A stretch of DNA of 64,000 bases from Stictocephala bisonia (GCA_035578905.1 JAQJVL010000418.1:310001-374000); one strand, 5' to 3'; positions 33,560 to 45,899 are shown, numbered from the stretch's first letter. Numbers and translations: made by a program. Notes: a model not told the origin generated them from the sequence alone.

Positions 33560-33995
33560 GTAATAGTAGCACAGTGCTGTAACCCAGCTACTTGGGGACA
33601 AAGTGTTGAGGAGATTGTAGGCGATAGGTTCTATGCTCAGTCATTTTAATACAGACAAGCTGTCTCCTCAATGGTTGCCATCAATGTGAACACTACTAGA
33701 AAAGTCTGGTGTGTCCATGTTGGATGGTAGTCAAGGTTCAGATGTTGTGTAGAGAAGAGAACTGAGTGTCAGGCTTGTCAGTTAACTGAAAATCAGACAA
33801 ACACTACATGATTCGGATTCCACGAAAAGCTGTAGGTCCTTTAGTTGCCCTGGCTATTGAGTATTAGGCTATTAATAAATAGCTCTTTCTGAGGAACAGT
33901 TGAATATAGTTAGTAACAACGACTACACTCGTTCATCTAGACTCATCATACTTAATCGTCCATATCTTGATGATTGGCGTCTTACTAATGAATAA
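33560..33995 (+). repeat. SINE-like element (family 2) with the shared 3' tail
   Basis: The 5' part ('gctgtaacccagctacttgg') is related to 510-800 and unlike the tRNA-derived head of family 1. From about 33866 the sequence ('ggctattaataaat', 'ctgaggaacag', 'aacaacgactac', 'catatcttgatgattgg') matches the 3' half of family 1. Ends near 'cttactaatgaataat'. Confidence 0.65.
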
Positions 33996-34689
33996 TAACA
34001 ATGAATTACTTATCTGTGCAAGAACAATTAGTTCGTATACACAGAAAAATTTGTTTTAGCATAATAGTAAAAACAACTCCATATTACTCTTTAGAAGAAA
34101 TGTACTAGATATTAACAGTTTTAACAATTTACAACAAAATTATACACTATCATAGTTGTCATGTATAACATGTATAATTTGTCATGTAGGCCTATGTATT
34201 TTGGGCAGGACGACAGTAAAAAAAGTACATTTTAATATTAAACAATAATATACAGATATTAAAAATGTTGTCTTCAAGACAGAAGGTGATTCATGTGCTA
34301 GTTTACATGGATGCAATATAAATAATTGCAACCCGAACAGTTGCTGACTCAACTGTTTATAACAACAATTTATAATACAGTATATCCAATTTATAAAATA
34401 ATTAATTGCTGTCTATCTTTGATTGAAATGTTAAACCTATCATTGAATTTAATATATCAAATATTAAGTAAAATTGTAATTAGGGAAATATGTTAGCTTA
34501 ATTCATGTACTTTATTGAATTGTGGGTAGGCAAACTGAACTTGGTTAGTAAAAAAACTTGTATTCAACTGGCTCTGATATCCATTTATTAGCAAACTTTA
34601 ACATAGTGAAATCTTTTAAGTAATGCTAGCTTCAAACCTTTAATAAGGTGACGAAAATCATAAATATTCATTTAATATAATACATGTAA

Positions 34690-34735
34690 CGTCAATGCCA
34701 CTGTACGTGTATGGGCGGTGCGGGTGGGTCAATGC
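34690..34735 (+). repeat. 36-bp minisatellite, single unit
   Basis: One unit plus part of a second: 'caatgccactgtacgtgtat' then 'gggcggtgcgggtggg'. A lone unit shows the sequence can exist without tandem expansion. Confidence 0.8.
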
Positions 34736-35602
34736 CAAAGTAAGGAGTCAACTAGAGGGTACATGTTCGAGAGGTCACCGCCGAGACTTACCCGGAATAT
34801 ATGAAGTAGAAAAAAAAGGAAACATAGTTTTTGTTGTTGTAATATTGTGTGATTTAATAAATAATACTTTATAAAAACAACTATCCGGTATGTACATTTT
34901 TTCAGGATTTCATGTTACCATTTTTAATCATGTTTTGAAAATATTCAGTTTGGTAACTACTAGATTGAACTGAAGCATAGAACAGTAAATCAGTATTGAC
35001 TGTGTTACCAAGAACTGTACATAGATCTGGGAAGTAGGGCGAAATAATGAGCGAAGGAAGTTTTGCGTTAGAAAATTTCCGTTAATATGTACCAGTACGT
35101 TCTTCTAACACTGGAGTAAGTAGTGTACGGGTCAGTAGGAATTCAATTGAGTTTGCTCGAAACCCTACATACAAACTTATTTAGGCTACTTATGTATGTC
35201 AGAATAACATTATATAGCGTAGTACAATTGCGTGATTTAATATTGTTAGCCTACATAGCACGACAAGTAGTGCGTGAGTCGCCCAGATAATGTGAGCACT
35301 CGACTAAAATGTTACCTTTCGATCGATTACTACACAATAGGCCGGTCGCCAAGATGGGTATAAATCTTGATAGAGGGGCAGACTTCTTAAATCATATTAG
35401 ACTAGCAGTGTTTCATTCACTATAATTTAATTATGATTTAAATAAATGATTCATCACAATTGGTTAATGTAGGCATCAGCAAATTTACCTGAGTAGACCT
35501 TTCCACCAACACACTATACATGAAAATAAATACGGACAAAAAACATAACACAAATTTTCAGTGCCACTGGCACTTTCCTCAGGTGACTAAATAGTTTCAA
35601 AC

Positions 35603-36530
35603 CAGGGGCGGGTTAGAAAAAAAAATTAAATTAGGCCCGGGCATTTGATAAAAGACTGGCCCAAGGTCCCCACTTCCGGGGAGGGGGGAGCTGAAATGAA
35701 CAAGAGTTCAAAACCAACCTAATACAAAGAAGGAAGAGCTGACTCGTGTTGTTTTTAAAGAAATCTGACATTTTTTCCTGAAAAGGTCTGCCACCCGCAA
35801 TGCTGCAGCACCTCCGTGGTAACTTCACAGGTTGTGCCTACCTAACCTGTTGACGCTAGTAATTTAGAGTATGAGAATTTGTTCTAACCGTAACTGTTTT
35901 CCCAACCAGCAATCGTCAATGGGGCCAACTGCAGCCTCCCGTTGTTACTCGTAGGAAGGGCCAGTTACTTGGTTTTTTTTTAAATTTTTTTATTTATTCA
36001 TAAGACGCCGATCGTCAAGATATGGGCAAATATGTATTTCGAATGTGTGTGATGAGAGAAGATGAGTGAATGTAGTCATTGTTACAAACTAAGGCCGACT
36101 ATTCCTTAGAAAGTGTCATTAATTAATAGCCCAATGTCAAATGAACAGCTGGTGATTATCAGCTGATCCTTCTCAAAATGTATTGATTCTGATTGGGATC
36201 GAACTGAGAACCTTTAGCACATGAAGCTGGGATTGAACCAACTACGCTACCGACCAATTTTTATATACCAATGGTTATACCAGGCCAGTCGCCGGTTTGA
36301 TAAAACCTTATAAATTTTGACCGGCCCAATCGTCAGAAATTTGACTTATTTTTCAAGTAAATCCTGAAATTAAGTCGAGTATAATGGCTTTGTGGCCGGC
36401 TTTGAGCTGAACAATTGAACAAACACAGAGAAGGGCCGATTTATAGTAATTTTTTTAACCTACCGGCCCTTTCACCCACCGGGCATTTGCCTGAATGCCC
36501 CCTGGCTTAAACACTACTTAATCGCCCCTG
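35603..36530. mobile_element. Non-autonomous hAT-type element containing a SINE
   Basis: The ends are 'caggggcg' and 'cgcccctg'. They are flanked by an exact 8-bp target duplication 'tttcaaac' at 35595-35602 and 36531-36538, the hAT hallmark. Subterminal regions are GC-rich with 'gcccgggcatttg' left and 'ccgggcatttgcc' right. The interior carries a minus-strand SINE (35985-36262), inserted later. No transposase frame remains. Confidence 0.85.
35985..36262 (-). repeat. tRNA-derived SINE (family 1), best copy
   Basis: Read on the minus strand it begins 'ggtcggtagcgtagttgg' (A-box-like) and continues through 'ggttctcagttcgatccc' (B-box-like). It continues through a body shared with 15700-15975 to the tail 'atcttgacgatcggcgtct'. 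The two tRNA-promoter boxes identify it as an RNA polymerase III-derived SINE and not a tRNA gene. It is about 275 bp long. Confidence 0.85.
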
Positions 36531-36787
36531 TTTCAAACAGATTAAGTGGTGTGTCTGTATTTGTTTTCCTATTTAATGTGGTGGTGGACTAGTCTTCTCA
36601 AGTAAGTTTTCTGATGCTCTATACTATTATACTAATTTTTGACCTAGTGCACAACCTAAAATATTTATTTACGCAAAAGAAATTTAATTATTTACTTTAA
36701 AACTGAATTAGGCCACAAAATACAGATTTTAATCAATATAATAACGTTACTAAAGAATTAAAAATAGCATTCTTTAGTTCAACTTAC

Positions 36788-36971
36788 CTTCAGGGTTGAG
36801 ATATTCGCTGCAAGAACCCAGAATGACATTGCCATCTCTATCTGTACACAAAAACATCCCTATTAAAACTCTCCCATCTGTCATCTCTATTTTCATTTGT
36901 TTATTTATCCAGCTTTGCAGTTTTTGTTTAGCAGACACAATATCTTGCTCAGTCTTAGGTCCATCTTCAAT
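36788..36971 (-). CDS. NAA38: N-alpha-acetyltransferase 38, NatC auxiliary subunit: internal exon
   Basis: On the minus strand the exon follows 'tttgttttag' and ends before 'gtaagt'. It encodes IEDGPKTEQDIVSAKQKLQ, then MKIEMTDGRVLIGMFLCTD and RDGNVILGSCSEYLNPE, leaving in phase 1. This is the N-terminal helix and the Sm1 motif of the Sm-like fold; MTDGR-L-G-FLCTDRD-NVILGS is diagnostic for NAA38. It joins in frame to the exon at 27163. An in-frame stop lies immediately upstream of the acceptor, so at least one more 5' exon with the start codon is needed; I could not find it. The exon has no lesions, and the gene looks functional. Confidence 0.95.
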
Positions 36972-37780
36972 CTAAAACAAATGAATTTCAGTGTTACCAA
37001 AGATTCTACAATCTGTTGTATACATTTATAATATACAGTAATTGTTGTTAGTCTTCTTTAGCAGTCTTCTCCTGAATGTTTTTATCAAAGCACACCCTCT
37101 ACCTGGTTGTTGACTTTGGAATTACTGGTAACTCTGGTGACTGTTAGTAGACCATTGTATGAAATGAACAATGGTGGCAGTTTAATATCTCTTCCCCAAT
37201 TACCCACCAGTCAGATCATTTATCCTGTACGCTTTGCAGTTAAACATTACTTTACTTACTGGCCTGTCACATTTACAGTTTAAAAAATGCTTTATGGGAT
37301 AAGTGAAACTAAAGCCCCATTAAATTGGATTTTTTCAAGTGGATTTTGGTTTATTAAAAATATATTAAATTAGAAAAGTAGTTATCTGTATTTTTTATGA
37401 GATGGTAAAATTAAATATTATCTTAAAACGCTCTAGATAATTCTGTTCTCTATTTAAATAAGGTCAAGTTTAAAATATTAAATTAATAAAAAAAGCTGTA
37501 CAGTTTATTTGAATTTAAAATATTAAATTCAATGGCAGCAAATATAGCACACTCTTAAAAATATATGTATTTAAGGATTATTGATATTGTCAGTTTTTTA
37601 CAGAAAATTATACATTTAAAACTTATTAAGAAAATGTTTCAAATATTTTTAAGAAGTTGGACTGATAAGATATGATAATGATTGTTCAAGGGATAGGGGT
37701 TAATTGGAGGGCACTATTATACCATACTCTGATATATAATTATCTATAAGACTGTTCTATCAGTTCATACTTTGTGCGGG
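36972..37780. other. NAA38 upstream intron, nothing recognised
   Basis: AT-rich sequence with no exon that matches the phase-0 acceptor at 36972 and no recognisable repeat. Confidence 0.4.
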
Positions 37781-37784
37781 GTTA

Positions 37785-38030
37785 TCACCACTGTACGAGT
37801 GTGTATGTGTGTGTACAGTGTCCAGTGGGCAGGAGTGTGGACCAATGCCACCGTCTTGTATAGGTAAGAGGTTAAGCCACTATAAATGTATGGGTAAATA
37901 CCATATACCCACTGTACGCGTATGGGTGGGCGGGTGGGTCAATACTACTTTTCGTGTATGGGTGGGTGGGTGGGTCAATACCTCTGTACGTATATGGGTG
38001 GGTGGGTGGGTCAAAACCACTGTACCTCTG
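37785..38030 (+). repeat. 36-bp minisatellite, island 5
   Basis: Degenerate units, then three good ones with the G-rich strand on plus, including 'gggtgggcgggtggg' at 37924-37938. Confidence 0.9.
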
Positions 38031-38227
38031 TACCACCATTCTACTCGCCCCCTTACTCTGTCTGATTAAGTTCCTCGCACAGATCAATAGCCTATGAGGA
38101 ATGGGCAGAGTAAGGTAAAGAAGGAGGTTGGCCATAAAAACATTATGGTTTATCTATATAGCTGTTTCAAAACGTGTTGCTCACACATGTATTTCATTGC
38201 TGTGAAGATATTACCGTCTTAAAATGT

Positions 38228-38475
38228 TCATAATACCACTATACGTGTACAGAGGTACTGACCCACTCATACATACAGTATGGGTACACCTACCTTTATG
38301 TATGAGTACACTAACCCACCCTGCTACCCATACATGTAGTGGTATCCAACGCTATGAAGTCAATACATGTATAGGTGGGCGAGTGGGTCAATACCACTGT
38401 ATGTGAATTAGTAGGCGAGTGGGTTATTAACACTGTACATGTATGGGTAGACAGGTGGGTCAGTAACCATGTACA
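38228..38475. repeat. 36-bp minisatellite, island 6 (mixed orientation)
   Basis: Degenerate units in both orientations: 'actgacccactcatacata' near 38258 and 'ataggtgggcgagtgggtca' near 38371. The purity is lower than in other islands. Confidence 0.75.
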
Positions 38476-38479
38476 CATT

Positions 38480-39588
38480 CATCATATTTGTCTTCTTAAA
38501 GTACATTAAAGTTCATGCACAGGCCTGCAGGCCCATCTGAACTGACGAGTGAAATTTAAAAAATCCTACCGGCCCAAACACGTCTACTACATAACAATTG
38601 CACTTTTATTCTAAAACCTATTTCTATATGACTATTAGAATACTAAAATATGTACGTGCCTGACTAACTTCACATTACAGTATATGTTGCGATGTGGCTA
38701 GAGTACAAGGTTGGCCCAATCTCTATGTCACTGTGTAATTTTTATACGGCGCTGCAGTTACCGCTGCCCATTGTTTACTCCATTCTGATGCATGTTGTCC
38801 TAATCGTACAAAGTGTAAGGTTTGCTGTTCACTCACTTCATCACTCAGATTGGTTTTTCGGTGGAGTGAATGCATTCAGTGTGTTGCTAAAATCGGTTTT
38901 TCTTTTACTTAAACTTCTAAAAAGCTTTCAAGGAAATATGTTATATCTAATGCTTTAAATTCACAAATGCCTGGAAATATTAGAACTATAGCTGTTTGTA
39001 AAAATATTTACGCCAAAGCAAAGACACCGTGTTATATACCATGACTATCCTAGTTTAATAAATTCTTTATAGCTGAAAAACAGAAAACAATGACAAAATA
39101 TGAATAAAGCAAAATTTAAAACTGCTCAATAAAATAAGTAAAGAAATCATAATTAATTTGTATAGGCCTAGTAAACTCTAAAATGTTATAATATTATAAT
39201 ACTTGGTAGAAAAAAATGTGGAAACGGTTTCACAGCAACATTATTTTTTCCATAAATAATTTGATAATTTAATTTTTTTAATAATTTTGTTCCATAAAGT
39301 ATAATTTTTTATCAGAATAATTTACTTAAAACCGTTAAAAAGCGGAGGAATAATATTGTTCAAATTAGTTACTTTGAAATTCAAATAACCGTTACTCTGG
39401 AAAGGAAAAACCTTTCGAAGTCTGGTTTGTGGCAATTAGTTTCTCTTGAATATACCTTTCATTTGATACCAAACTTGACCTAGGCTTACATTGAAGATTT
39501 TCATCCAACTTCTGGTGGGCCGAACAGATAACAAGTCGCTATAGTTCGAATAAAATAACTTTGGTACTGGCGGAACGCCCTCGTTCCA
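38480..39588. other. Intergenic or intronic, no gene supported
   Basis: Contains a 50-bp piece like the subterminal part of the hAT element at 36455 ('cctaccggccc' near 38566). It also has a hydrophobic frame at 38692-38958 with no recognised homology. Confidence 0.4.
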
Positions 39589-41605
39589 CTGGTCTGAGAT
39601 TACAAAACTCTGAGCTTTAATTTGCTGTCAAACTTAAAATAAGTAAGCAATAATTTTCAAACTAATTGTATAGTGTCCACCAGTTTATATTCCTTACCTT
39701 ACCTCCTTGGCCATTGAAACCCCAGTTGGTTTTTGACCTCGCCAACAATGCCTCTCCATTCTGCTCTGTTCTTTGCTGCCTCAGGTGTAGTCCCCAATTT
39801 GTAAATATCTTTGAGGACCTGATCTCTCCATCTAAGTCTTGGCCTGCCAAGAGGTCTTCTACCTTCTGGGTTCGATCGTTCAATATAATTAATAATGGAG
39901 GTATTTTCTCGCCTCCACACATGTCCAGCCCACCTTAGTCTTCTACTTTTCACTAATGCTACTATATCTGGGTGAGTGTATATTTCTCTTAATTCTCTGT
40001 TCTTTCTTATTCTCCAAACATCTCCTTCGCATACTGGACCAAACACCTTTCTTAATACTCTATTTTCAAATACAATAAGCTTCTTCTCATATTCCTTTGT
40101 CAGTGTCCATGTTTCAGCTCCATATAGTAACACAGGGAGGACTAGTGTATGGTAGATTTTGATCTTAGTTTTCCTAGACAATATTTTATTTTTTTTTTCC
40201 TAGACAGTTTATATTCTTTAAGGAAAAATTATGCCGGAGATTTTTCTTGAGCTAAATTGCTTTTTATAGCGATATTTGTATTTAAAAACACGGTTTTATG
40301 AGTGAAATTGGGTGTGAGTCGTCTTCAACCTGTCACTGTAGCAAAAATAATAATAATAAAATAATTTCTTGTGGATGGATAACAGTTTGATTCATTGTGA
40401 TTAGTTTGGTAAAAGTCTCATTAAATAATTCAAACAGGTTAATGAGAAATTAATTTTTTTGTACAACCTTGCAAACTCGGAAACGAAAAACGCTAGACAA
40501 AATTTATTTGAGCAAACATTAACTGTGGTATTTATGTATAGTTAAAATAATACTGTGGTACTAATAAAACATGCGGAAAAATAATGAAGAGTTGATGAAG
40601 TAAACTCATAGTTCGTTTTACATCAAGGCTGTGTCGGACGCGTAAGGTATACTCTGCTCAAGGAAAAGTGTAGACTGAATATTCAGTTCAAGCGTAAAAC
40701 AAATTCCGATCAACGATATTTCCAGATAAGAAATGTTTCTCCAGTAAGAAAAAAGGTAAGTTAGTTGACTTTTGACTTTGAGGTGTGTTCGTGTTCAGTT
40801 CTTTATCGATTTGACAGTGCTTAGTATAGTTTAATCACTAGTTTGTTTTTATTACAGTTATTTAGTTTTAGTGATATAACACGTTTTTATTTATTTAGAT
40901 GTGACAATAATGCTATAGGATTCAGTGTGTATATAATTATCAGTGTTTATTGCAATTATAATATCTAGGCTCTTTCAAATTTTAGGAAGTGTTCTATTAG
41001 TAGTTGACAAGAAATGTTTGCAATGGAAGAGGCAAGAGCTGAGCCAGTGACTGTACATTGTGCGTGTGGTATCACTGCCGCCTTGTTAACAATCGAGTTT
41101 TGAAAACTTCTGAATCTTTCTTCCTGATTCAAGAAAATTCTATGTAATACGAGAGTACGATTTTAGTGTCACTTAAATAACACAATTAATTTGGGTTTAA
41201 AGAAATTTTATCTAGCGTTTGTCATTATCGAATTTACAAAGGTTTACAAAAAAATTAATTTCTCATTAGGTAACCTGTTTGAATTATTAAATGAGACTTA
41301 TACCAAACTAATCACAATGAATCAAACTGTCATCCACCCACAAGAAATTATTTTATTATTATTACTCTCGCTACAGTAACAGGTTAAAGACGACTCACGC
41401 GCAATTTCACTCATAAAACCGTGTTCTTAAACACAAATATCACAATAAAAAAGCAAATTAGTTTAAGCAAAATATCCAGCATAATTTTTTCTTAAATAAT
41501 ATAACATGGTGGACACTATACAAGTAGTTTGAAAATTATTGCTTACTTATTTTAAGTTTGACAAATTAAAGCTCAGAGTTTTGTCATTTCAGACCTTTTA
41601 CAAGT
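39589..41605. mobile_element. Foldback element with about 430-bp inverted arms
   Basis: The right arm (about 41160-41605), reverse complemented, matches 39589-39696 followed by 40205-40510. Shared blocks include 'aaaactctgagctttaattt', 'taagtaagcaataattttca', 'tatagtgtccacca', 'acacggttttatgagtgaaa' and 'gtttgattcattgtgattag'. The left arm is broken by a LINE insertion. The 650-bp core is unique in the window. It contains 'aagaaaaaaggtaagttag', which looks like a splice donor, and a short frame starting MFAMEEARAEPVTVHCACG (41014-41100). I do not recognise the core. Confidence 0.8.
39697..40204 (-). pseudogene. 5'-truncated LINE, reverse transcriptase C-terminal region
   Basis: The minus-strand frame 39699-40181 (160 codons) includes LPVLLYGAETWTLTK, RRLRWAGHVWRRE, RRPLGRPRLRWRDQV and AKNRAEWRGIV. 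This is the common C-terminal segment of several insect non-LTR retrotransposons, most like RTE/CR1-type pol proteins. The insertion is flanked by 'cagtttatattcctta' (39681-39696) and 'cagtttatattcttta' (40205-40220), a 16-bp target duplication with one change. The 3' end carries 'ggtaaggtaagg'. The palm and endonuclease domains are absent, so it is a dead 5' truncation, but the remaining frame is unbroken. Confidence 0.85.
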
Positions 41606-41609
41606 GAAG

Positions 41610-43180
41610 TCTTACAAAAGTTGTGAAGTGTTTCCATTTTTTTCCCATGCTGTATATGTGGCCTCTTTATTTCAAAAGTTGAGGTACTTAATAAAAGTTC
41701 TTATTTTAATTAATGTATGCTAACCAAAATTTTCCCCAACAAATTCAATTACTTGGAAAGACAAATAAATAATACTATATATGAATAGTACGAATAGTAA
41801 TATATTATGACTTAATTAAACTAAAAAAAACCAACAGGAAAAGATAAAATAAACTCCAAAATGTAGAAAAAAAGAGATGAAAATAATAAAATATATCACA
41901 CGTATAGTTAGAATTTATGAAAATCCACAGTAGTTATAAAAATAGAAGAAACAGTAATATTCTATCTGCACACAAACAAATTTTGAATCTCATATTGGCT
42001 CAGAATCTTTCCTGATCAGACTTTTCACTGAAAAATCTTCAAATGTACAATCGAACAGGAATAATAACACAGATAAAACAAAACTTTAGAACATGAACTT
42101 TAGAAGCATGCATTACATTTCATAAGGAAAATCCTACAAATCCACAAACTAAGATAAAAGATTAGGGCTAAGCTGTCTAAAGTGTTGCAGCTCATTGCAG
42201 TAAAACCAAATATAGATAGTATTTTAAGTGTGGTTTTGGTATGTACTAAAAGAAACAAGTTTGACGTCATATACATATATATAATGACGTTAAACTTGAC
42301 TTAGTTTCCTCATGATATATCAAAGAATTTGCTGTAAATTCTATGTTAATTCAGTTATGTATTATAAAGAGGTATTTTATTGAAAATAATAATCAAGGAG
42401 AGTAAAATAAAGTATGCTACACATCTTTCAAGAGAAACAGAATTTACTGAAGATGAGGAAACAAAATATCAATATTGTAAAATTTTATTTGGCAGGGGAG
42501 TAGGAAATACAATTTCAAATAAAATATTCTGATTTACTTACTATTATAAAAGCCACGAACTATGCAACCGTTTCTCTTAGGGTGGGTTTTAGACAGCTTG
42601 GTAAATTTTCTTTACTAAATTTACTAAGTTCCGTCCCACAGCCACAATTAACAACCAAATAAATGCTAAAAACATCCTTCAGAACAATTGTTCATGAAGA
42701 TTATGTCATTTCCAAGAGAGTTAATTAGATGAGTGATGAAAAAATCAGAACTCTAACAATAATTAAAATTTTAAATGGAAAGATTAAACGAATAACCATT
42801 TTTAAAGACATTTTAGTAAGTGAAGTGAAGAAATTACAGTCAAAGAAAGCAATGTAGCAAATAACAAAATACTACATTAAACAATTAAAAACTAGGTGCA
42901 TATGCTGTTTATAAAATAATTTTGACTTTGTGGCTTAGAAATAAAATACAAATGTTATCACGGGGTTGACCAACAATCATTGTGTGCATGAAAGTTATAT
43001 GTTATGAGCTTTTTATGAGAACTATATCAGTTCTTAAATATTTGATACAATACCATAATTTAGTTTATATAAAATGATAATAATAGTTTATATAAATAAT
43101 AGTATAACATTATTATTTGGTTGTTATAACATAAGTTGATACAACATTGATGCATCCAAGATTATATGTTTCGGTTTTAT
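41610..43180. other. AT-rich region, nothing recognised
   Basis: No exon-like frame, RNA gene or known repeat apart from the small inverted repeat at 42257. Confidence 0.5.
42257..42297. repeat. Short inverted repeat
   Basis: 'aagtttgacgtcat' and 'atgacgttaaactt' form 14-bp arms with one mismatch around an alternating TA loop. It is probably the centre of a very small palindromic insertion. Confidence 0.5.
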
Positions 43181-43185
43181 AAATG

Positions 43186-43778
43186 ACTAGCTGTACCCGC
43201 CCGCTTCGCCGGTCATAATATTGAGTTTGATTTAGAACCTAATAGCTGAAAGAATTCGAGCATTTTTGCTTCTTCTACCAATATTAGATTTTTTAGGAGG
43301 CATGTCATAAAAAGTAAACTGCAAAACAAATAATTATTTATTTTTTATTTTCATGTTTCACCACATGTTTTAATTACCGAAGAAAAAAGGTTAACACCAA
43401 ATACAGATCACCTGATCAAGTAAAAGTAGTGTGTGCTACACTCTCAAGGTGAAATGTAGAACTACAATAAATCAAAACATATACAGTACTGTTAGTTGTT
43501 GTGATAACTTCAATCTGCTTATGGCATGTGAAACTGCATTAAACCACACAGTCATATGTTTTTTGTAAACAATTCAGATTCTCCATTTGAATAACATGGG
43601 ATCTTTAGGAGCCCATGGGGCGGGACCCTGTGGACGGATCTGCATCAAACTTCACAGAAACCATCTAGGGAGTATACAGGACAACATCCTAAACTTTCAT
43701 GGCGATCGGTTGGATGGTTTGGCAGCGCATAAACTTCAAACATATATATACAAACATCCTCTTTTATAAATATAGATA
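43186..43778 (+). repeat. 590-bp dispersed repeat, copy 2
   Basis: Same start ('actagctgtacccgcccgct') and end ('cttttataaatatagat') as 29371-29962, in the same orientation, 13.8 kb away. Differences are scattered single bases and small indels, so both copies are young. Confidence 0.85.
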
Positions 43779-44049
43779 AGTTTAGTACATTTTTAAGTTA
43801 ACCCTTTTCATGGATGTATAGCAGAGGCAAGATGCATAGTAACAATGGCCAAAACAGTGCAGTAAGCAATAGCATTGTAGCGGCGCTTACATGGTGATGT
43901 TACTGGCCAGTCAGTGCTAGGCCTTGCTGATCGAGCCAACCTTGTTCTCTTGCCACCATGGTAAAGAGTGCATCCTAATTTTAAAATTATTAGCTGTAGC
44001 TTTAAAATTTTAATTCCATTTTACTATGGCACTTACATTATCCCTCATA

Positions 44050-44340
44050 CTAGGATGAGTCCCGCCCACACATACACGTACAATGGTATTGACCCGCCCG
44101 CCCACACATACAAGTACAATGGTATTGAACCGCCCGCCCACACATACATGTACAATGGTATTGGTGTATGTGTGTCTGTCAATACACGAACAGTGGTATT
44201 GACCCACCCGCCCAACGATACACATATACAGTGGTATTGATCCACCCGCCCACCCATACACATACAGTGGTTTTGACCCACCCATACACATACAGTGGTA
44301 TTGACCACCCCCCATACACAAGTACAATGGTATTGTTGTA
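44050..44340 (-). repeat. 36-bp minisatellite, island 7 (C-rich strand on plus)
   Basis: Seven to eight units read here as 'tacaatggtattgacccgcc' then 'cgcccacacatacacg'. This is the reverse complement of the island 2 unit. The opposite orientation argues against a single ancestral long array. Confidence 0.9.
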
Positions 44341-44344
44341 CCAT

Positions 44345-45895
44345 TATTATTGTACCATTATTATAGTAAAATTGAAATTCATTATGGGCCTAAGACACAA
44401 CAAAGTAACACAAATACAAACTGACGAGTTGACGCATCTGTGATATCACTCAACTTATATTCTACGAATGGTGAGTCTCAAATAAAAACTCCTTCGTCTT
44501 AAACAATTTAAAAATTTGTTTGAAGCATTACAAAATACGTATAAAAAACAAAAAAGGCAACAATATCTTTAGAACAGTAGTCTCGGTTACCCAAGTTCTG
44601 ACCAAACAGGCTAGTCATCAGAAGATAAAATTAAAGCTCTTAAAACATGACAAATTAAAGACTTATTCATTTATCAAGCAAGGTCTTGCAATCAGTGTCT
44701 CTATTGTCTGTTGGTGCTAAGACAGTGCCCCTGTACAAGATGTACAAATGATATTGTACTATAAAGACCATCCAAATGCACTAATGACACATTGAAACCT
44801 GACAACATCAGCTTAGTCAACTCTGTGTCCTAAATGTAGTTGTTGACTTTAAAGTTTCATAGCGCAGTACAACTAGCGAGGCACTGCCTGCATATGAGGG
44901 GAATAATACTAGGAGTGGAGGGGAGGGCATTCCCATTACTGTTGTACCCCTCCATCATGTGACTGATCTCTTAGTGTTGCCCATTGTGCTTGCATCGCCT
45001 CTCTGTGTTCAATTTGCTACATCTGCCTATAAATCCATAAATGAAATTATAATATAATCTATAAACAAATATATAAAAATTAACTTGAAATGCATACTTT
45101 ATTAATTAGTAATAATTGTCACAACAATAAATAAAAAAAGTAAAAAAATAAATAAAGTCAACGATAAGATAAAATTTAAAAACCTTTTATTTTAAATTGC
45201 ACTCTAGTGTAAAAACAATAACAAGGTTAAGTCAGGTTATAAACAACAATTTACCATGTGACCCACACTGGGTCGGCTTCTCCCATTCCTCTTATTGATA
45301 GTTGGTCTACTGCACATTGCCTAGCCAAGTGCCAAGGTGATCCTGTGATCCTCGCAAGTTATAGTCTACTGCTGCGATTTATTTTCTTCACATTATTTTT
45401 TTTTCAGTGTTTTGATATGAGAAAATGGAAGAAAGTTGTTTATTTTAAACAAAACTGAACTGATGATGATAAAATAATCTTGATCTGTTAAAATGTTAAA
45501 TGGGTCCCTACATTAGTTAAAGCGTAATACAGGCTTTACACTGCACATAAACCAAGTGGTTATCACTACTCTATATTTATATGGACTTATTACAAAAGGT
45601 ATGATGAAACAATGATATCGGATAACACAAAAGAATATTCTGCATTCTTTATCAATGAAGATTGCACTTCTTATCATAAAGCTAGATTTTCTACACACTG
45701 TACCTCCCTTATCTGGCTCTAAATAAATTTGCTTGGAAAAACAAAACAAATTAAAAAAGCATGAGGAGAGCTTGAATGGAGACAAAATTATTACAATTAC
45801 CTACATTCTAGTTATTCAATTCGCATGTCATATCTATTTACTCTCTTGTAAAATGGTTTGTACTGTAAATAAAGATTACGCTAAAAGAAAATCAA
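44345..45895. other. Intergenic, no gene supported
   Basis: Slightly GC-richer around 44880-45010 and 45260-45370. Neither part has a convincing frame. Bases near 44990 ('cttgcatcgcctctctgtg') loosely mirror 43825-43850 in inverted orientation, which may be an eroded element. Confidence 0.35.
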
Positions 45896-45899
45896 AGTA

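Noticed and set aside
38762..38793. Possible first coding exon of NAA38 on the minus strand (ATG, MHQNGVNNGQ, then a donor gtaact)
   Set aside because: The exon would end in phase 2 but the acceptor at 36972 needs phase 0, so it cannot join directly in frame; no linking exon was found.
38692..38958. Hydrophobic 88-residue frame suggesting a membrane protein
   Set aside because: No recognised family, no neighbouring exon or regulatory signal; AT-rich DNA often gives hydrophobic frames.
43801..45030. Possible eroded element with inverted ends (left 'taacccttttcatgg', loosely mirrored near 44990)
   Set aside because: The match is short and interrupted, and no target duplication or symmetrical end could be defined.
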